DNA of 64,000 nt from JANWKA01 sp035533815 (GTDB lineage: Bacteria; Bacteroidota; Bacteroidia; Chitinophagales; Chitinophagaceae): the NCBI GenBank assembly GCA_035533815.1, contig DATLTB010000113.1:1-64000 (forward strand), given 5' to 3'. Positions within the stretch are counted from its first letter, which is position 1; each line of letters begins with the position of its first letter. The notes below the pieces were generated by a model. It did no database searches. It saw only the letters and a program-made list of their open reading frames with translations, and was not told where the DNA came from. Shown here in pieces: positions 43,388 to 51,768 of this stretch. A program made the position numbers and the translations under genes.

Positions 43388-43837
43388 TCAGGTGATGACC
43401 AGGGTAGTCTGGGAGATGGTTACGGTATACCTCGGCAGGCCCACAGGAGCAGGCCCCTGAAGTACCTGTCCGCCGAGGCTGAATATGCTTCCATGACAGG
43501 GGCAATAAAACTCCTGTACACTGGAATCAAAAATCACGAGGCATCCCTGATGGGTACAAATGCCGCTGACGGCGATAAAAGAGCTGGCAAGATTTCCAGC
43601 GGCTACCCGGATCACGAAAATATTGTTCTTCTGGATCATATCCCAGATATTCAACAAATCTGCATTGAGGTCAAGGGTAAAAATGGCATTGTTGTTCGTA
43701 TTCGATCCCTGACCCTGGGAATGTTGCCCGGAATTCGGTAACGGATCCATTCCGGTTTTGATACATCCGGCCAGACATGCCGCGCAGATTGCAGCAGCCG
43801 AGGCGCCTAATCCGGTAATGAATACCCTTCTTTGCAT
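43388..43837 (-). CDS. Rieske [2Fe-2S] domain lipoprotein
   Basis: 149 residues. The start MQRRVFITGLGASAAA ends in ACLAGC (Cys 25), a lipobox; the RR pair may also allow Tat export, appropriate for a cofactor protein. The Rieske motifs are CTHQGC (Cys94, His96) and CPCHGS (Cys112, His115), with Cys99 and Cys114 placed for the usual disulphide. About 120 residues of mature protein, no membrane helix, no partner oxygenase or cytochrome b in the window. The electron partner is unknown. Confidence 0.9.
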   Translation of the reverse strand: MQRRVFITGLGASAAAICAACLAGCIKTGMDPLPNSGQHSQGQGSNTNNNAIFTLDLNADLLNIWDMIQKNNIFVIRVAAGNLASSFIAVSGICTHQGCLVIFDSSVQEFYCPCHGSIFSLGGQVLQGPAPVGLPRYTVTISQTTLVIT

Positions 43838-44336
43838 GAATATAAAATTTGAAAATACAATTTCCCATTAAATAACGGAATTCCTGTAAAAACGTTGCTT
43901 TCATCAAATTGATAATACAACAAAAAATAATAATCCCTTTTAAAATGGATTTCATTTTTATCATCCCGGTGATCACATCAGCTCCCCTCCCCATAAAGCA
44001 AAGGTCCCCTCTTGAATGCAGTCCCGGAAACAAAAGCTGATGGGATTGGCAGAATAATGGCAGGGGATGTCGCGAAAGTAGTTTTAGCCAATGTGCCGGT
44101 GGCTATGAATTTATTGACCCCGCGATCAATTTTATTTCCGGATATACCTGGACTACCGGTGCATCCGTGGTGATGGGTGATGACTTCAGCCTGTTCTTAA
44201 AGGCTTATCCGGTGCTGGTTTTCACATCCTTAATACATGCTTTATCCTGGATTCAAGGAAATTTTTTTAGAAATTATTTGAAAGGAACTTATTTCCATAG
44301 TAATGAACTTTAAAGCAAACCCATGAATCCCCATGT
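43838..44336. other. Gap between the Rieske and lgt genes
   Basis: No gene I can support. On the plus strand the frame 44041-44313 is open for 90 codons with rather protein-like composition (GYEFIDPAINFISG, then YPVLVFTSLIHALSW), but has no ATG before 44173, so it may be a decayed gene or chance. No repeats or terminators found. Confidence 0.3.
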
Positions 44337-45653
44337 TCAGGAACTGGGTTGCCCTTTTTCTGCCGGTGGCTGGCTAAGGGGGGGCGGATTACGACGTAAA
44401 TACCAGATCAGCACCAGGCCGGTGAGCACCAACACTGGCGAAATGATTTCTGCCTGGGTAGGTGAGATGCCAAAAAAGTGATACCGGTTATTTACCCGGA
44501 TGGTCTCTATCAGGAATCGCTCCATTCCCGCCATGATCAGATAAATCCCAAATATAACTCCGGGTATACGGATTTTTTTTCGGATCCTCCAAAGAATGGC
44601 AAACAGGATGAGGCACATAGTCAGTTCATATAGTGGAGTTGGAAATACCCCTACTGGAAGCACATTGCAATGGACCCCCAAACATCCGGGAATGGGTATT
44701 CCATTACTATTGATATTATTGGGATAGTTATACGCAAACAGCCAATCAGGTAAAAAACTCAGAAAATGAGGTTTGATAAAGGAAGCATGCGGCATTTTAT
44801 CCGGATTACCATACATCTCCGTGAAATAAGCCTTGTTTTGGATCAGGGTTTGCTTAAACTGGCTGGGGGTGGCCCGGACTATTTTCCCGGCGGAATTAGT
44901 GATATAGGCACTATTGAATATTCCCCAGTCCCCATCCCCTGCCATATGGCAGCCGATCCTGCCCATCCCGTATCCAAGCAACACTGCTGGTGCTGCACTA
45001 TCCATTATATGCCAGCCACTGATCTTGCGACGGTTCGCATACCAGATCACCGCCGCAAATCCAAATATCAGTCCTCCAAAAAAGGTCAGGCCGCTGAAGG
45101 AAAAAAAACTTCCAGCTGGGTCGGCCATATAAGATTTCCAATTCTCGAAACCATCAAAAAGCTTGGCACCTATTAGTCCGGAAATTGCAGCAACTACGGT
45201 AAAATCCCCAACCCGCTGGTGGGGATAAACCAGGTATGTTTCCTGTTTCGGTTCAGGGAGTAAGGCTTTTTTCTTTTCCAGATACCGGAGATATGCCGAT
45301 ACGCCCCCCAGCAATAGTCCGCCCACCACACTTCCCCTTGCAGAGAGTAAAAAAGATTGCGGATTGGCTGAAAAAGCAGTCCAGTTCATTACGGCATCGA
45401 TAAGCTTGTAACCAATCAGGAATCCCACCAATCCATGGATCAGCAGCTCATCTATCCGGGCCGGCTTGCCAACGATCCGGGTTTCAGGCGTTGGTTTTAA
45501 CCAGCCCAGGGCTTCCCTGCGCTTCAGTTCACTGATCAGCACCCAGGCTGCGGCCAGAAAGGCAATGGCCACAAAAAATCCAAATGTTTGAATGGGTAGC
45601 TTCCAACTGATACCAAAAAGGCCTTTCAGTAAATCCGAAATAGTAGGATACAT
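44337..45653 (-). CDS. lgt: Prolipoprotein diacylglyceryl transferase, enlarged form
   Basis: 438 residues against about 270-290 for most Lgt. Seven or more membrane helices. The hallmark GRIGCHMAGDGDWG is present (G-R-x-G-x-x-x-x-G-D-x-W-G pattern), as are PTPLYE (Lgt family PxxLYE) and the C-terminal ERFLIETIRVNNRY. Extra length comes from an insertion of about 70 residues between the Lgt motifs and an additional N-terminal hydrophobic segment with SELKRREALGWLKP. It transfers diacylglycerol to the lipobox cysteine of exported lipoproteins, relevant to SusD and the several lipoproteins encoded here. Stand-alone gene. Confidence 0.88.
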   Translation of the reverse strand: MYPTISDLLKGLFGISWKLPIQTFGFFVAIAFLAAAWVLISELKRREALGWLKPTPETRIVGKPARIDELLIHGLVGFLIGYKLIDAVMNWTAFSANPQSFLLSARGSVVGGLLLGGVSAYLRYLEKKKALLPEPKQETYLVYPHQRVGDFTVVAAISGLIGAKLFDGFENWKSYMADPAGSFFSFSGLTFFGGLIFGFAAVIWYANRRKISGWHIMDSAAPAVLLGYGMGRIGCHMAGDGDWGIFNSAYITNSAGKIVRATPSQFKQTLIQNKAYFTEMYGNPDKMPHASFIKPHFLSFLPDWLFAYNYPNNINSNGIPIPGCLGVHCNVLPVGVFPTPLYELTMCLILFAILWRIRKKIRIPGVIFGIYLIMAGMERFLIETIRVNNRYHFFGISPTQAEIISPVLVLTGLVLIWYLRRNPPPLSQPPAEKGQPSS

Positions 45654-45808
45654 ATGGTGCTTTAATGATTAACGGTCAGGCGTACCGCGACCGTAAAATA
45701 GCTTGATCATCATTCTCCTGGCTGTTAAAGTTTTCTTAACGGCTGGAAAATCTACCAAACAAATAAAACCCATTACTGAAGTTGTTGCATTTCCGCCCAA
45801 AGTGGCCT

Positions 45809-46222
45809 TTAGCAATATTGCCTAAAGGCATCTTTCAGATTATCTGCAATCATAAAGGCGGGTCTTCCTTCAATCATATGCCTTTCAATGAAATGAACCA
45901 GTTTGCCATCCTTGAAAAGGGCAATGGAAGGGGAAGACGGTGGATAGGGTAAGAGATGGGTTCTCAGGCGGTTCACTGCATCGGTATCAAAACCTGCAAA
46001 ACAGGTAGCCAGGTGATCCGGATGTTTACCGGACTGATCAATCGCCATGACCACTCCGGGCCGGGCTGAACCTGCCGAACATCCGCAAACCGAATTGACC
46101 ATCACCAGGATAGTCCCCTTGCGGGCCAGGGCTTCATCCACTTCCCCCGCAGTAAGTAATTCTTCAAATCCGTGTGCTGTCAGCTCCGCCTTCATCGGCA
46201 TGACTAATGTTGCTGGATACAT
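45809..46222 (-). CDS. Bacilliredoxin (BrxA/BrxB, YphP/YqiW family)
   Basis: 137 residues, usual size. The active-site CGC is in VNSVCGCSAGSARPG; downstream DHLATCFAGFDTDAVNRLR and PSSPSIALFKDGKLVHFIERH are typical. Thioredoxin-like fold. Family members remove bacillithiol or similar low-molecular thiols from proteins after oxidative stress. Divergent from hsp20 with about 215 bp between, which fits a stress-related pair without proving shared control. Confidence 0.9.
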   Translation of the reverse strand: MYPATLVMPMKAELTAHGFEELLTAGEVDEALARKGTILVMVNSVCGCSAGSARPGVVMAIDQSGKHPDHLATCFAGFDTDAVNRLRTHLLPYPPSSPSIALFKDGKLVHFIERHMIEGRPAFMIADNLKDAFRQYC

Positions 46223-46437
46223 TGCTTTTTTTATACAAAGTTAAGATATAATGGATTACCGGATGAAGAGATTAAAAAACCGATTATATGACATTTAGTC
46301 AAAATAAATTAATGAATACGCCATAATGACGTGCTATGATTAAAGTGTAAGCCATTTTTTCTGAAAAAATAGCCTGGTCCTTCATTTGTTTATTACCTGT
46401 TGTTCACAATCTGGTTTAACGATAAAAATTAATAATC

Positions 46438-46908
46438 ATGAAAATGACTGTATTAAAAAGAGCAAACGGGCAACCTGTGGTTGCTGGGCCATTGGCTGGT
46501 TGGTTTGATAACCTGTTCACTCAGCATCCCCTGGATCAGCTATTCCAGGACAGTTTTCCGGAAGAATGGGCTGGATTTAGCGCAAATCCCCCCGTTAATA
46601 TCCAGGAGATCACGGATGGATATGTACTTGAACTTGCAGCCCCCGGACTGGAAAAGACAGATTTTCAAATCAATCTGGAAGGAGATCTGCTGACCATTTC
46701 AGCTGAAAAAAAGGAAGAAAAGACTGCAGATCAGTCAAATTCCGTACGCCGGGAATTCAACTTTAAATCCTTCAAGCGTTCCTTTACGCTGGATGAAAAG
46801 GTAGATGCTGGACGTATTGCAGCCAGCTATGAAAATGGCGTACTCAAACTGACCCTTCCTAAAAAGGATAAACCTGCCGAATCCGGTAAGACTATCCCGG
46901 TAGCCTAA
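46438..46908 (+). CDS. Small heat-shock protein, Hsp20/alpha-crystallin family
   Basis: 156 residues. The alpha-crystallin domain runs from about residue 45 to 145: VNIQEITDGYVLELAAPGLEKTDFQINLEGDLLTIS, split here, then REFNFKSFKRSFTLDEKVD and the ENGVLKLTLPKK strand. The N-terminal 40 residues are variable and the tail ESGKTIPVA carries the I-x-V motif used for oligomer assembly. ATP-independent chaperone holding unfolded proteins. No canonical heat-shock promoter (CIRCE) was found upstream. Terminator follows. Confidence 0.95.
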   Translation: MKMTVLKRANGQPVVAGPLAGWFDNLFTQHPLDQLFQDSFPEEWAGFSANPPVNIQEITDGYVLELAAPGLEKTDFQINLEGDLLTISAEKKEEKTADQSNSVRREFNFKSFKRSFTLDEKVDAGRIAASYENGVLKLTLPKKDKPAESGKTIPVA

Positions 46909-46936
46909 GGGTTAAACAAAAATGATCCAAGACTAA

Positions 46937-46966
46937 GACCAAGCCTCCCTCAGGGGAGGCTTGGTC
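46937..46966. terminator. Bidirectional terminator between hsp20 and the arginine decarboxylase gene
   Basis: A perfect 13-bp stem GACCAAGCCTCCC (46937-46949) and GGGAGGCTTGGTC (46954-46966) around a TCAG loop, between two convergent genes, with CATTTCAG after it on the plus strand. Its position 29 bp beyond the hsp20 stop and 21 bp before the other stop suggests it serves both. Confidence 0.8.
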
Positions 46967-46986
46967 ATTTCAGTCCTATTTCATCC

Positions 46987-48387
46987 TCAGTAACCCAGGA
47001 TCCGGAGCATGCTCTGGTAGCTCTGTTCCTTGGCATATAACCAGTCCTTCAGTTGCCCGTTGCGGTCATAGCCCACCAGCACATGTTTTGGGGCGGGAAT
47101 TAGGCAATGTTTGATCCCGCCATATCCGCTTAGCTGATCCTGATATGCTCCGGTATGAAAAAATCCTACATACAGGGGTTCACCGTTCTGCAATTTAGGC
47201 AGGAATACCTGGTTAATATGTTCTTCTGAAGTATAAAAATCATGGCTGTCACAGGTTAAACCTCCCAGGTTGACCTGCTGATATTCCGTGTCCCATTTAT
47301 TGATCGGGAGCATGAGGAACTTTTCTCCGATCCCCCAGGTATCCGGGAGGGTGGTGATAAAAGAACTGTCGATCATATACCAGATTTCCCGGTCATTCTG
47401 GAGCTTTTCCCGAAGCACACTATAAATCATGGCCCCGCTTTCCCCCACGGTATAAGATCCGAATTCCGTATAGATATCAGGCATGGGCACCCGGTCCTTT
47501 TTGCAGGCTTTCTTGATGGACAGGACAATCTGGTTGACCATATAATCATAATCGTATTCGAATCCCAGGGAGTGCTTTATCGGGAAGCCCCCGCCGATAT
47601 TGATTGAATCCAGTTCAGGGCAGATCTTTTTAAGCTTGCAGTAAATACTCAGCACCTTATTCAGTTCGCTCCAGTAATAAATATCATCCTTAATTCCCTT
47701 GTTCAGGAAAAAATGCACCATCTTGAGCTGGAATTTCCGGTTTCCCTTCACCTTATCCACGTAAAAATCAAGGATATCCCTGGACCTGATGCCCAACCTG
47801 GAGGTGTAAAAATCAAAAGCAGGCTCTTCTTCTGAGGCAATCCGGATGCCCAGGTTCACCGGTTCGTCGCTGGTCCGCACCATTTTCATATAATCCTCGA
47901 TCTCTTTCTTGTTATCCAGGACGGGAATCACATTACGGAAGCCCGCATTGATGAGCCGGGAAATGTTCCTCGCATAATTCTTGGTTTTAAACCCATTGCA
48001 AACCACAAAGGTATCCTTGGTCAGTTTTTTCTTGGCGTAAAGCTTTTTGATGATTTCAATGTCATAGGCATAGGAGGTCTCCAGATGAACCCCAAATCGC
48101 AAAGCTTCTTCTACAATAAAGGAAAAATGGGAACTCTTGGTGCAATAGCAGTAATAGTATTTCCCGTCATACCGGTGCTTTTTGATCGCCTCCTGGAACA
48201 TCTTCTTGGCCCTGGTGATCTGGTGGCCGATCCTTGGCAGGTAGGTCAGTTTGAAGGGGGTCCCGTATTTGTCAATGAGGGCCTTCAGGTCCAGTCCGTT
48301 GAAATGCAGGTAATTATCCTTGACATCAAATCCTTCCTGGGGAAATTCAAAGGTTTGATTGACCAGGTCGGTGTAGGTACTGTTCAT
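46987..48387 (-). CDS. speA: Arginine decarboxylase, alanine-racemase-fold (type III PLP) short form
   Basis: 466 residues. The N-terminal TIM-barrel has the PLP lysine in YYYCYCTKSSHFS (K84), then NIGGGFP for phosphate binding, and the C-terminal beta domain has the active-site TCDSHD. Sequence order FKLTYLPRIGHQITRAKKM matches Bacteroidota biosynthetic arginine decarboxylases that are shorter than E. coli SpeA (about 650). It produces agmatine from arginine for polyamines. Spermidine genes are not nearby. Function by family. Confidence 0.88.
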   Translation of the reverse strand: MNSTYTDLVNQTFEFPQEGFDVKDNYLHFNGLDLKALIDKYGTPFKLTYLPRIGHQITRAKKMFQEAIKKHRYDGKYYYCYCTKSSHFSFIVEEALRFGVHLETSYAYDIEIIKKLYAKKKLTKDTFVVCNGFKTKNYARNISRLINAGFRNVIPVLDNKKEIEDYMKMVRTSDEPVNLGIRIASEEEPAFDFYTSRLGIRSRDILDFYVDKVKGNRKFQLKMVHFFLNKGIKDDIYYWSELNKVLSIYCKLKKICPELDSINIGGGFPIKHSLGFEYDYDYMVNQIVLSIKKACKKDRVPMPDIYTEFGSYTVGESGAMIYSVLREKLQNDREIWYMIDSSFITTLPDTWGIGEKFLMLPINKWDTEYQQVNLGGLTCDSHDFYTSEEHINQVFLPKLQNGEPLYVGFFHTGAYQDQLSGYGGIKHCLIPAPKHVLVGYDRNGQLKDWLYAKEQSYQSMLRILGY

Positions 48388-48500
48388 TCAGGTGCATCAA
48401 TGATTCCGGTGAGCAATTTGGTTTCAACAGCAACAAACCGGGTAAATTCAAATAAGCCCTGCACCCCGGCTTTCAGGGGAGCAAAAATAAGGATTAGTTA

Positions 48501-49172
48501 TTATGGCTGCTGAATTTTTTTGGGAAGTTCAGCAGGACCCCTGAGCCGTTCCGCCGCGCTTCTTCCTTCACAGAAAATCAAGTCCAGGATACTAAGCCCG
48601 GGCAAAAAGCCAGTCCGGTCTCCGAACACCTGGGTATAAGGAGGGATGGTCGGCTCCCTGATGGCAGGCAGGAAAATATTTCGCAGGTCGGCACAGGATT
48701 CCGGATCATAGGTTTGCTGATATTCACCGGTCAGCTCCACCTGCCAGGAAAGGCCAAGCCAATGACGGACCAGTTCAAAAAGGTCCAGGTTCCAGTCCAG
48801 CAGGAAGGTATAACGCCTTTCATATAACTGCTGAAGATCCTCTTCGTGATATTCAAACCAGGGAGATCTCCGGTAGGCAGAAGTCAGGGTTTTCCAATGT
48901 ATGGCCTGCCATTTTCCCTCATTAGCGATCCGGACATCCTTCAGGATGATTCGCTGGTTTTTCCCCCTGGCCAGCGGAACCGAAAGTAAAATCAGGCCAT
49001 CCGGTCCGGCAATATAGCAGCGGTTCCGGCAACTGCCTTTTTGATAGTGTTCATATTGTTCAAATTTCAATATATCGTATTCAATTAAAGCCCTATAGTA
49101 ATTAATGGATGCAAAGTAATGTAAATCAATAACTAACGGACAATCTTTAATTGAAGAAATCATTTTGATCAT
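48501..49172 (-). CDS. WbqC-family protein
   Basis: 223 residues. The pattern VIDLHYFASINYYRALIEYDIL near the start, RNRCYIAGPDGLILLSVPL, KDVRIANEGKWQAIHWKTLTSAYRRSPWFEYH, and LLDWNLDLFELV are typical of the WbqC/Pfam protein family in Bacteroidota. Members occur in O-antigen or glycan clusters; the biochemical role is uncertain. No signal peptide. Stand-alone gene at the edge of a very A/T-rich intergenic region. An in-frame ATG nine bases later is an alternative start. Confidence 0.85.
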   Translation of the reverse strand: MIKMISSIKDCPLVIDLHYFASINYYRALIEYDILKFEQYEHYQKGSCRNRCYIAGPDGLILLSVPLARGKNQRIILKDVRIANEGKWQAIHWKTLTSAYRRSPWFEYHEEDLQQLYERRYTFLLDWNLDLFELVRHWLGLSWQVELTGEYQQTYDPESCADLRNIFLPAIREPTIPPYTQVFGDRTGFLPGLSILDLIFCEGRSAAERLRGPAELPKKIQQP

Positions 49173-49485
49173 TTTTCTTAAAAATTTGCCTGAAAGCGCT
49201 GATTTATTAACGTAATTATTTAATATTAAATAATCAATTGACTATTATAAAATATTGATAATTAAGTATTTAATTAAATTAAAAATAACTAAATTTATTA
49301 GTACATTTTTTGGGATTGTTTTCTTGAATTAAAACACGAAAATACTAATTTTATTAGTTAGCTCATCTTTGGGTTTGGATCCTGAAAAAAGACCGGCACC
49401 GCCCCTACCCTTTCTGGGCCCGTCCAGGTTAATTTATTAAGGAGTATATTTAGCCCGCATTTTGCTGGCAGTAAATAAACTTGGC
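49173..49485. other. A/T-rich divergent intergenic region with two 15-bp dyads
   Basis: The most A/T-rich stretch in the window. It contains ACTAA-N5-TTAGT at 49288-49302 and again at 49344-49358, 56 bp apart. It lies between the divergent WbqC and lipoprotein genes, so a paired operator is plausible. No TAnnTTTG promoter was found here. Confidence 0.4.
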
Positions 49486-49941
49486 ATGCGGTTATTAACG
49501 GGGTGTTTCTTCTCTGGGCTTTTCCTGTTCATGCTGGCTGGCTGCTCCCCTTCGCAAAATATTCAGTTCCTGGGATACCGGAGTATCGGGATTTTGGGAA
49601 CCAATTTAGACAGTGCCATGATCCGGATGAAAATGATCTGTTATAATCCCAACCATATCGGAGTGACGGTCAGGGATGGGTGGATGGATATTTATGCCGG
49701 TAAAACTTTATTAGGACGTCTCATACAGGATGCCAGTGTCCATATACCAGCCAGAGATACATTTAATTTCCCGATGAGGATAAAAGTGAGCCTCTCCACA
49801 CTGATGCAATATTCCTCCCATATCCGTTTAAATGACAGCGTGCTTTTCAGGGGATCTGGAGAATGCAGGATCGGGAAAAGCGGGTTTTTTATCCATCGGC
49901 CAATCCATATGCAGGAATCCGCCCTGCTTAACCTGTATTGA
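49486..49941 (+). CDS. LEA-type-2-like lipoprotein
   Basis: 151 residues from ATG 49486 (MRLLTGCFFSGLF); a TTG at 49462 in the same frame is a less likely start. A signal peptide ends in MLAGC, giving a lipoprotein. The rest (IGILGTNLDSAMIRMKMICYNPNHIGVTVRDGWMDIYAGKTLLG) is a beta-sandwich-like pattern of LEA14-type desiccation-related proteins. Function in bacteria is unknown; possibly envelope-associated. Starts next to the A/T-rich divergent region. Confidence 0.7.
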   Translation: MRLLTGCFFSGLFLFMLAGCSPSQNIQFLGYRSIGILGTNLDSAMIRMKMICYNPNHIGVTVRDGWMDIYAGKTLLGRLIQDASVHIPARDTFNFPMRIKVSLSTLMQYSSHIRLNDSVLFRGSGECRIGKSGFFIHRPIHMQESALLNLY

Positions 49942-49948
49942 AGAAAAA

Positions 49949-50362
49949 TCAATGTCTTTTTTCCCTCGCTGCCTGGTCGGCTGCTTTCCGGGCCGCTATC
50001 TGCGCTGCTTTAAGCGCTGCCATACCCCCTTTTTTGCAACAGGATGGCAATAATCGGTAAGAATCAGGTTCTGCAGCCACCGTATCCGCATCATACCCGG
50101 CATTGGCGATGGCCGTCCGGATATTATCCGGATTGGTGACATCTGTATAATAGCGGACAGTAGCTATCTTATTATGGTAATCCAGGTTTACATATATTAA
50201 ACCCGGTTCCCTTTTCAGATAATCCTCTATTCTTTTTTTGCAGATCTGGCATTCTGCACTGGTCTTGATCCGTATGGTCAGGGCTTCCCGCCGTACCTGT
50301 CCAAATACCTGACCGGCAGAAAAAAGCAGGAGCACCGGCATAAAAGTCAAAATTTTCCGCAT
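49949..50362 (-). CDS. Periplasmic heavy-metal-associated (HMA) domain protein
   Basis: 137 residues from ATG 50362 (MRKILTFMPVLLLFSAG); the frame extends upstream to 50416 but the signal peptide defines this start (cleavage after QVFGQ). The HMA core is IRIKTSAECQICKKRIEDYL, with CxxC as C-Q-I-C, and continues to about residue 90. The C-terminal tail has CC and an Ala/Lys-rich helix (KAAQIAARKAADQAAREKR). Binds a soft metal such as copper or mercury; the partner is unknown. Twenty bases after pyrE on the same strand, so possibly co-transcribed. Confidence 0.8.
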   Translation of the reverse strand: MRKILTFMPVLLLFSAGQVFGQVRREALTIRIKTSAECQICKKRIEDYLKREPGLIYVNLDYHNKIATVRYYTDVTNPDNIRTAIANAGYDADTVAAEPDSYRLLPSCCKKGGMAALKAAQIAARKAADQAAREKRH

Positions 50363-50382
50363 ATAGTGATTATTGAACCTTT

Positions 50383-51012
50383 TTATTTGCCCCATTTTTC
50401 CGGAGCTATTCTCCACTGCTCCAACACTTCCAGTTGCTTGCTGGTAAATTGTCCCTTGTCTGCAGCGAGACGGATCAACGCTTCATAATTGCTCAAAGAC
50501 CGGGTGGGGATTGCCGCCGCCGCAAACGCTTTTACCGCCTGGTCAAAGCCATAATTAAAAACACTGGCCAGGCCAATAACATATGCCCCGGCGGCTTTGA
50601 GGGCGTCACAGGCCTCCAGGCTGCTTTTACCGGTAGAAACCAGGTCTTCAATGACCACAACCTTCCTTCCCGGATCCATATACCCTTCTACCTGGTTACC
50701 TAACCCATGATCCTTGGGCTTGGCCCGGACATAAATGAATGGAAGCTTGAGCAGGTCTGCGACCAGTACGCCCAGGGGTATTCCTGCGGTGGCTACCCCG
50801 GCAATCAGTTCTGCTTCCGGGAAGCTGGTATCCACCAGGTTGGCCAACTCAGATTTGATATAGTCCCTTACCTGCGGGAAGGACAGGGATTTTCGGTTGT
50901 CACAGTAAATAGGCGATTTCCAGCCGGAAGCCCAGGTAAACGGGTTTTGCAGGTTCAGGCGGATCGCTTTAATTTGCAGGAGTTTTTCTGCAATGGTTTT
51001 TTCAGTGGTCAT
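50383..51012 (-). CDS. pyrE: Orotate phosphoribosyltransferase
   Basis: 209 residues, usual length. The PRPP-binding motif is VVVIEDLVSTGKSS, with the family GVATAGIPLG, the flexible active-site loop FIYVRAKPKDHGLGNQVEG and LRL-type N-terminus. It converts orotate and PRPP to OMP in pyrimidine synthesis. Divergent from the NUDIX gene with 48 bp between starts; the HMA gene follows. No pyrimidine attenuator seen. Confidence 0.96.
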   Translation of the reverse strand: MTTEKTIAEKLLQIKAIRLNLQNPFTWASGWKSPIYCDNRKSLSFPQVRDYIKSELANLVDTSFPEAELIAGVATAGIPLGVLVADLLKLPFIYVRAKPKDHGLGNQVEGYMDPGRKVVVIEDLVSTGKSSLEACDALKAAGAYVIGLASVFNYGFDQAVKAFAAAAIPTRSLSNYEALIRLAADKGQFTSKQLEVLEQWRIAPEKWGK

Positions 51013-51060
51013 TCCAGCAAACCTACTGAAAAATCCAGAATGTCTTGTCCGCCAATAGTC

Positions 51061-51681
51061 ATGTCCTGTACCACATTATATATCCGGGATAATCCCCTGT
51101 ATCTATGCGATGAGCATAGCTCAATACCTGCACATTCCCCTGACTTCCGCCTCCGCAATCCGGATTCCGCAACCCTGGCAAAAACGGTAGAGGACCTGGA
51201 ACAAGATAAACTGAGCGGTTGCACCATCGAAGGATTATCCGGAGTCTGGGATACCTTGTTGTCGATCTACAAGGTGTTGCCGGCAGCTGGTGGACTGGTA
51301 AAAAATCAGGAAGGAAGGATTTTGCTCCTCTTCCGGAGGGGCAAATGGGACCTCCCCAAAGGTAAACTTGACCCGGGGGAAACCCTGGAGCAATGTGCTC
51401 TCCGGGAAGTGCAGGAGGAAACCGGGTTAAGCCATCTACAGCTAGGCCAGCAAATCGGCGAGACTTGGCATAGCTACAGGATGGGAAGTACGCCCGTCCT
51501 TAAGCATACGAACTGGTACCGGATGCTTTTTACCGGTAGTGAACTGACCATACCCCAGTTGGAAGAGGATATCCTGGACATCCAATGGGTTCTTCCCATA
51601 CATCTGCCCAAATACCTGAAGCACACCTACCCTAATATCCGGGATGTTTTCATCCAGGCGGGGTTCCAAAGCGGAGATTAA
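51061..51681 (+). CDS. NUDIX hydrolase
   Basis: 206 residues from ATG 51061 (MSCTTLYIRDNPLY); ATG 51040 in frame is an alternative. The Nudix box is GKLDPGETLEQCALREVQEETGL, fully conserved (G-x5-E-x7-R-E-U-x-E-E-x-G-U). About 80 residues precede the domain (LSIYKVLPAAGGLV), and the C-terminus has DIQWVLPIHLPKYL. Substrate, a nucleoside diphosphate linked to another group, is unknown. Divergent from pyrE, so possibly nucleotide-related by context only. Confidence 0.9.
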   Translation: MSCTTLYIRDNPLYLCDEHSSIPAHSPDFRLRNPDSATLAKTVEDLEQDKLSGCTIEGLSGVWDTLLSIYKVLPAAGGLVKNQEGRILLLFRRGKWDLPKGKLDPGETLEQCALREVQEETGLSHLQLGQQIGETWHSYRMGSTPVLKHTNWYRMLFTGSELTIPQLEEDILDIQWVLPIHLPKYLKHTYPNIRDVFIQAGFQSGD

Positions 51682-51768
51682 TCCGAGGAATTCAACCACT
51701 TACTTGCTAAATTCTTCCCATTATGCTATCATTGACCTCTTGAATTGACCTATTTTACTACTATCTGC

